Positions 59,900-64,000 of a stretch of DNA of 64,000 nucleotides are shown here, piece after piece. The notes beneath the pieces are model-generated. The model saw only the letters and a program-made list of their open reading frames with translations, had not been told where the DNA came from and ran no database searches. How positions within the stretch are numbered: the first letter of the stretch is position 1; each line of letters starts with the position of its first letter. This DNA comes from Nocardiopsis suaedae (GTDB lineage Bacteria > Actinomycetota > Actinomycetes > Streptosporangiales > Streptosporangiaceae). The stretch spans positions 85,605 through 149,604 of the forward strand of contig NZ_JAQFWP010000006.1 of assembly GCF_027706745.1 (NCBI RefSeq), in the 5' to 3' direction. The translations under genes were made by a program, and so were the position numbers.

Positions 59900-61687
59900 T
59901 CACCGCCAGGTGGGGCCCCAGCCGGACCTCTTGGAGACCCCCGGCGGCAGCGGCGGCAGGATGCGTTTGCCGGGCGGCCCCTGGTCGGGCTCCTCCTCGG
60001 CCTGGGAGGCGCGCTCCTGGTCGTAGGCGCGCAGCATCTCCTCGGTCAGCACAGGGATCTGCTCGGTCGCCGCGGCCTGGGGCTCGGGAGCGGACTCAGG
60101 ATCGGGTTCGGACTCGGGGGCCGGTGCGTCCGGCTCCTCCGGCGGCTCCCCGCCCTCGTCCTCGCGGGCATCGGCGTGGCCGGACAGGGAGGGCACCGGC
60201 ACCGGGTCGGGGGCGCGGTCCCACTCGGGGGCCGCCGGATCCTCCCGCGGGCCATGGCCGTAGCCGGGCCAGGGGCCCAGCCCCGACTCGATGGGGCCGC
60301 TCCCCGGCAGCGTGACCTCGGCGGAGGGCCAGGGGCCGGAGTCGGCATCGGAGCGGGCGCCGCCGTCGGCAGGGGCGTCGGCGGCGGGGGCCGGGGGCGT
60401 TTCCACGGGCGGATCGGCACTGCCCTGGCCGGCCGCGGCCGGTCCGGCGGTGTCGGCGGCGGGTTCGGCGGCGGCCGTGAGCCCGGCGGCGGGTTCGGGG
60501 GCGCGGTCCCACCCGGGGGCCGCGGCGCCCTCCCCGCCCGCGGAGGGGGCGGGCGGCGGGGGTGCCGCCGCGGCCGCCGGGCGCTCGAAGGCCGAGAAGG
60601 TGCCCGAGGCGGTGTCGGCGGGCGCGGACGCGCGGGCCCACCACTGCTCGGCCTCCTCGGTGCCGAGCTCGGTGTCGACCTCCAGCCAGCCGTTCACCTG
60701 GGGGTGGCGCCTGCGGGCGCTCCACGAGCGCGGGAAGGGCTGGGCGTCCAGTACCAGCACGTGCTCGCCGTCGTGGGTGGGGATGTCGGCGGGCACGCCC
60801 TCGTTCCACACCCACGAGCCGTCCAGCGCCACCAGGTTCCACCAGCCCTTGACCGGGCCGGCCGCCGGGTCGGGCTCGGCGTCGCGGAAGGCGGCGGTCC
60901 AGCGCTCGTCGGGGCGGTGCCCGGGCAGGCCCTGGCCCTGCTCGCCCACCAGGGCGTCGGCGAGCAGGGTGTGCAGCTGGAAGTTGTCGCCGATGCCCTC
61001 GAAGAACACGCGGAAGGCGCGGCCGGTGGCCCGGTCCAGGACCAGTGCGGAGGTGGCGCCGGTCATGCGCAGCAGGGCGCGCATCTCGGTGAACTCCTCC
61101 AAGGCGGCGGAGAGCTGGTTGGAGATGGCGATCAGCTCGGCGCCCAGGGCGGTGTCGGCGCGCACGGCGGCGCGTACGCGGTGGTCGGCGAGCATGGTGG
61201 CCGCGGCCAGGGCGTGGCGGCGGATGGTCCACCAGCAGATGGTGGCGGTGGCGGCGGTCTCGCCCAGGTCCTCGGCGACGGTCTGTTCGGCCTGGGCGGT
61301 GACCTCGTCGGGGTCGGGGACGTCTCCGGCGCCTGCGGCGTTCCAGGCGTGCAGGAAGACGGCGGCGCCCTGGCCCATGGTGCGCAGCAGGCGCACGACG
61401 GTGGTGCCGGTCTCCCCGGGTATGGCGCCCGACTCCACCAGCGCTCCGGCCACCACGCACAGGTCGGCGGTGATCCCGGGTCCGGTGTGGCCGCCGGACA
61501 GCAGGGTGCCCAGGGCCTCCAGCGCCAGTTCCCGCTCTTCGGCGGGGACGTGGTGGGCCAGGTTGTAGACGCGGTGCACCGCTTCGGGGAAGCGTTCGGT
61601 GTCCGAGGCGACGGAAGCGTCGATCAGCTCCTGGAATGCCGCGCGAAACTCATCGATCACCCGCAAATGGTCGCACATATCGGACAC
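59900..61687 (-). CDS. Hypothetical acidic protein in operon with tyrosine recombinase
   Basis: 595 residues (GTG 61687; ATG 61678 three codons in is possible). Residues 1-340 form a helical and mixed fold I do not recognise (EEFTEMRALLRMTGATSALV, FFEGIGDNFQLHTLLADALV, GWWNLVALDGSWVWNEGVPA), residues 350-560 are Ala/Pro/Glu-rich disorder, and the last 25 are Arg/Pro. The start is 7 bp after the recombinase stop, so the two are co-transcribed. The folded part has Trp-rich motifs unlike typical phage proteins. Function unknown. Confidence 0.75.
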   Translation of the reverse strand: MSDMCDHLRVIDEFRAAFQELIDASVASDTERFPEAVHRVYNLAHHVPAEERELALEALGTLLSGGHTGPGITADLCVVAGALVESGAIPGETGTTVVRLLRTMGQGAAVFLHAWNAAGAGDVPDPDEVTAQAEQTVAEDLGETAATATICWWTIRRHALAAATMLADHRVRAAVRADTALGAELIAISNQLSAALEEFTEMRALLRMTGATSALVLDRATGRAFRVFFEGIGDNFQLHTLLADALVGEQGQGLPGHRPDERWTAAFRDAEPDPAAGPVKGWWNLVALDGSWVWNEGVPADIPTHDGEHVLVLDAQPFPRSWSARRRHPQVNGWLEVDTELGTEEAEQWWARASAPADTASGTFSAFERPAAAAAPPPPAPSAGGEGAAAPGWDRAPEPAAGLTAAAEPAADTAGPAAAGQGSADPPVETPPAPAADAPADGGARSDADSGPWPSAEVTLPGSGPIESGLGPWPGYGHGPREDPAAPEWDRAPDPVPVPSLSGHADAREDEGGEPPEEPDAPAPESEPDPESAPEPQAAATEQIPVLTEEMLRAYDQERASQAEEEPDQGPPGKRILPPLPPGVSKRSGWGPTWR

Positions 61688-61694
61688 GGTCGGA

Positions 61695-63041
61695 TCACAG
61701 CCCGAGGCGGGTCACGGCGTTGTCTTCCAGCGGATTCGCGGTGCGGATGTAGGTGTGGACGGTGCGGGGGTTGGTCCAGCGGCCCTGGCGCATGATCTCG
61801 CGGTCGGCGGCGCCGGACAGGGCGGCCTGGGTGGCGAATCCGGCGCGCAGGGAGTGGCCGCCGAAGGCGTCGGGGTCGAGTCCGGCGCGGTGGGCGTAGC
61901 GCTTGACGAGTTCGGCGACGGCGCGTCCGGAGACGGGGCGGTCGCCGATGCGGCCGTGCCGGTCGACGGGCGGGAAGAGGGGGCGGGCGGTGCCGTCGGC
62001 CAAGTCGGTGCCGGTCCAGGTGTGGCAGCGGTGGGGGGTGCGGGGGTCGTGTTCGCGTTCGGCGGATTCGGCCAGGGCGGTGCGCAGGGCGCGGGTTCCG
62101 CCGTCGCGCAGGGCGGTGCGCAGGTCGGCCCAGTCGGCGAAGGCGCACACCGGGCAGGTGGGGCGGTGGCGGCCGCGGGGCAGGGCGACCTGGTGGTCGT
62201 GGCGGGCCTCCTGGTCGGTCTTGGTGGCGTGCAGGCGAAGCACGAGCAGGGGGTCGCCGGTGCGGGGGTCGGTGCCCACGGCGGTGTCGTCGAAGGTGAG
62301 GGCGGCCAGTTCGCTGCGGCGCAGGGCGCCGGCGAATCCGGTGAGCAGCAGGAGGGTGTCGCGGGCGCGGGCGGCGCCGGTGGGGTGGCCGGGTTCGGGG
62401 CGGTGGTCGAGCAGGGTGGTCAGGGTGTGCAGGAGGACGGGGCGTTTGCGGCGGGGGGCGGTGCGGCGCCGTCGGCGGATGCCGCGCAGGGTGAGGCGTA
62501 CGACGTCGGCGCGGGTGGGCGAGGGCAGGCCGTGGGCGCCGTGGACGGCGGCGATGGCGGCGGCCTTGCGCTCCAGGGTGGAGGGGGACAGGGCCCAGCG
62601 GTCGGGGTCGTCGGCGCGGACGGTGTCGGCGGCGGCGGCGAGGTAGACGGCGACGTCGACGGGGTCGGCGGGCAGGCTGGTGCGGTGTTCGGCCAGGCAC
62701 CAGGCGGTGAAGGCGACCCAGTCGGTGCGGTAGGCGCGCAGGGTGTTGGGCGATTGGGCGGAGGTGAGGTAGCGGGCCAGGGCGCCGGCCTGGTCGGCGT
62801 CGAAGCGGCGGCGGACCTGGTCCAGGGCGCGTTCGTCGACCAGGACGCTGTGGTCGACGTGGCGGAGGCGGGCGCGGACCTCGGCGGGGACGGGGAGCGC
62901 GTCGGCGGCGTCGGGGTGTTCGGTGTGTTCGTCCTCGGGGCGGCCGGTGCCGTCGTCGGGGCCGGCCGGGCCGGTGGGGCCGGGGCCGCCGCCGGGGGCG
63001 GGGTCCGTGTGCCGGTGGTGGTCTGGTGTCGTTGCGCCCAC
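61695..63041 (-). CDS. Tyrosine recombinase/integrase
   Basis: 448 residues, GTG 63041. A disordered 50-residue N-terminus; SAM-like domain about 55-165 (LTSAQSPNTLRAYRTDWVAF); catalytic domain 210-440 with Arg in GFAGALRRSELAALTFDD, Lys in LHATKTDQEARHD, His-x-x-Arg in GGHSLRAGFATQ, Trp in QGRWTNPRTVHTYIRT in place of the second His, and the nucleophile Tyr in the same motif. A Cys pair (PTCPVCAFADW) inserts a small extra loop. It belongs to the large actinomycete integrases of plasmid and mobile-element type. No att site or tRNA seen nearby. Confidence 0.85.
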   Translation of the reverse strand: MGATTPDHHRHTDPAPGGGPGPTGPAGPDDGTGRPEDEHTEHPDAADALPVPAEVRARLRHVDHSVLVDERALDQVRRRFDADQAGALARYLTSAQSPNTLRAYRTDWVAFTAWCLAEHRTSLPADPVDVAVYLAAAADTVRADDPDRWALSPSTLERKAAAIAAVHGAHGLPSPTRADVVRLTLRGIRRRRRTAPRRKRPVLLHTLTTLLDHRPEPGHPTGAARARDTLLLLTGFAGALRRSELAALTFDDTAVGTDPRTGDPLLVLRLHATKTDQEARHDHQVALPRGRHRPTCPVCAFADWADLRTALRDGGTRALRTALAESAEREHDPRTPHRCHTWTGTDLADGTARPLFPPVDRHGRIGDRPVSGRAVAELVKRYAHRAGLDPDAFGGHSLRAGFATQAALSGAADREIMRQGRWTNPRTVHTYIRTANPLEDNAVTRLGL

Positions 63042-63102
63042 GGTGGTCCATGATGGCGTATTCGGGGCGGCGGGCGGTACGGGCGCGCCGCGGGGGCGGG
63101 GG

Positions 63103-63579
63103 TCAGGCGGACAGGCCGCCGCGCAGGGCGTCGATGATCTGGGCGGGGCCGGCGAGGGTGAACACGGCGATGGCCGAGGCGGCGGTGGCCAGGGTGAACA
63201 GGCCCGCGGCGATCTTGCGGCGCAGCAGGGCGGCGGTGGCGGCGCCGGCGGCGGGGACGGCCAGGGCGCAGGTGACCATGCCGACCAGGTACCAGGCGGT
63301 GGCGCGCAGGGAGGGTTCGGCGGACCGCTGGGGGTCCATCATGGCCAGGCCTTCGGCCAGGATGAGCAGGAAGAACAGGGCGGTGCCGCCGAGCCAGGCC
63401 AGGGTGAGCAGGGTCCACAGGGCGATGGGCCAGCGGGGCTTGGGCTCGTCGAGGCGGACCGGGGTGCGGCGGCGCGAGGGGGCCTCGGCCGTGCGGGTGC
63501 CGCCCGCCGGGGCGGGGCCGGGCGCGGCGGGGGCGGCGGCCGTATTGCGTTTGTTCTTGTGCTTCTTCTTGGGCGACAC
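63103..63579 (-). CDS. Small membrane protein with Lys-rich N-terminus
   Basis: 158 residues, GTG 63579. KKKHKNKRN start, Ala/Pro linker, then three or four hydrophobic helices (IALWTLLTLAWLGGTALFFL, YLVGMVTCALAVPAAGAATA, IAAGLFTLATAASAIAVFTL). No family recognised. Same direction as the recombinase (62 bp before it) and as the next small membrane gene, so possibly one transcript. Confidence 0.75.
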   Translation of the reverse strand: MSPKKKHKNKRNTAAAPAAPGPAPAGGTRTAEAPSRRRTPVRLDEPKPRWPIALWTLLTLAWLGGTALFFLLILAEGLAMMDPQRSAEPSLRATAWYLVGMVTCALAVPAAGAATAALLRRKIAAGLFTLATAASAIAVFTLAGPAQIIDALRGGLSA

Positions 63580-63645
63580 GTCCCCTCCCCCGGGTGCCGG
63601 TGGTCGTGTGCGGGTCGGCGCCCAGCCTAGGCGGTGGCCGGGCGC

Positions 63646-63975
63646 TCAGGCGCCGGGTGCCAGGTGGACGGCGGCGATGAAGACGGGCGGCCAGGCCAGC
63701 AGGGCCAGGCACCACAGGGCGGCGCGGCGGTCGCCGGCCACGGTGGTGATGGCGGCGGCCAGCAGGGGCAGTCCGGCCGAGGCGGCGAAGCCCAGGGTGT
63801 ACCACTCCGAGGCCGAGTCGGTGTCGGCCGATACGCCGTTGACGTAGCCGAATGGGCCCAGAACCAGGGCGGCCACGGCCAGGACGGCGGCGACGATGCG
63901 GATTCCGGCGGGGTGGCGGGTGTTGGTGCCGGCGGTCAGGCGGCGGGGGCGGTCGCCGTTGTCTGTGGGACGCAC
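63646..63975 (-). CDS. Small membrane protein
   Basis: 109 residues from GTG 63975. Hydrophobic helices at 27-47, 61-78 and 85-104 (VAAVLAVAALVLGPFGYVNG, YTLGFAASAGLPLLAAAITT, ALWCLALLAWPPVFIAAVHL) with a soluble DTDSASEW loop between the first two. It resembles DUF4190-type small actinomycete membrane proteins in layout only. 66 bp upstream of the next small membrane gene; probably co-transcribed. Confidence 0.7.
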   Translation of the reverse strand: MRPTDNGDRPRRLTAGTNTRHPAGIRIVAAVLAVAALVLGPFGYVNGVSADTDSASEWYTLGFAASAGLPLLAAAITTVAGDRRAALWCLALLAWPPVFIAAVHLAPGA

Positions 63976-64000
63976 GGTGTCGCGGGTGCCTTTCAGGCGG

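Noticed and set aside
57854..61795. A 1,313-codon plus-strand frame
   Set aside because: Runs through intergenic DNA and antisense to two minus-strand genes; composition is random high-GC noise.

Overview
This is about 64 kb of very GC-rich DNA (roughly 75% by eye) with dense genes, many GTG and some TTG starts, and the usual actinomycete set: a 1,064-residue AfsR/SARP regulator, a Zur-type cysteine-free ribosomal protein set, OhrR-Ohr, a MoxR/DUF58/VWA trio and DUF1918/DUF1876 proteins. It looks like chromosome of a filamentous actinomycete, probably Nocardiopsis or a relative. That placement is inferred from gene content, not from a marker gene. I saw no rRNA, tRNA, CRISPR array or intact prophage.

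Layout. 1-3.9 kb: the end of a TPR protein, two coupled minus-strand genes (one CDP-glycerol-transferase-like) and a degenerate EAL protein. 4.0-7.6 kb: coupled GlxA/AraC and DJ-1 proteins, an aldo/keto reductase and a ricin-type lectin. 8.0-14 kb: the SARP/NB-ARC/TPR regulator with a possible 35-residue peptide downstream, and a flippase-like membrane protein carrying a kinase-like domain without its catalytic Asp. 14.4-15.9 kb: cysteine-free L33, L31 and L32 behind a candidate Zur box, with a divergent MarR gene. 15.9-16.9 kb: a transposase relic beside a gene broken by several frameshifts. 16.9-22 kb: a UvrA-like ABC protein divergent from a TetR gene, OhrR-Ohr, and an EamA permease. 22-30.8 kb: a frameshifted Uma2 gene, two coupled CNNM/CorC proteins, two methyltransferases, an SDR, DUF1918 and DUF1876 proteins, an APC permease and an MFS relic. 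31-38 kb: NUDIX-HAD operon, MoxR-DUF58-VWA operon, a kinase-like membrane protein and a lone FecCD-like permease. 38-48.6 kb: coiled-coil protein, SDR, pterin dehydratase, an acyl-CoA ligase with an altered core motif divergent from a GNAT-like acyltransferase, an Imm32-like protein, an arginase-family enzyme, a DUF418/HGSNAT-like acyltransferase and a methyltransferase. 49.6-59 kb: a second DUF418-like acyltransferase, a tyrosine recombinase, exonuclease III, a hydrolase, an RHH/PIN-like toxin-antitoxin pair, an amino-acid permease and an ankyrin protein. 59.9-64 kb: a minus-strand run with a second tyrosine recombinase, a 595-residue acidic protein and two small membrane proteins.

The most unusual signal is not a gene. 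A structured intergenic element occurs four times, always in the same orientation (2325, 14081, 30905, 38211). Copies 1 and 2 share exact 78-nt spacing, and copies 2 and 3 also share a hairpin 33 nt downstream, giving a 132-nt unit. Other points worth a second look are the SARP/small-peptide arrangement, the pseudokinase-flippase fusion, the CoA ligase with a rewritten ATP-binding motif, a 31-bp-arm hairpin at 40.8 kb, and a 1-kb gene-free stretch with two AT-rich palindromes before 49.6 kb.
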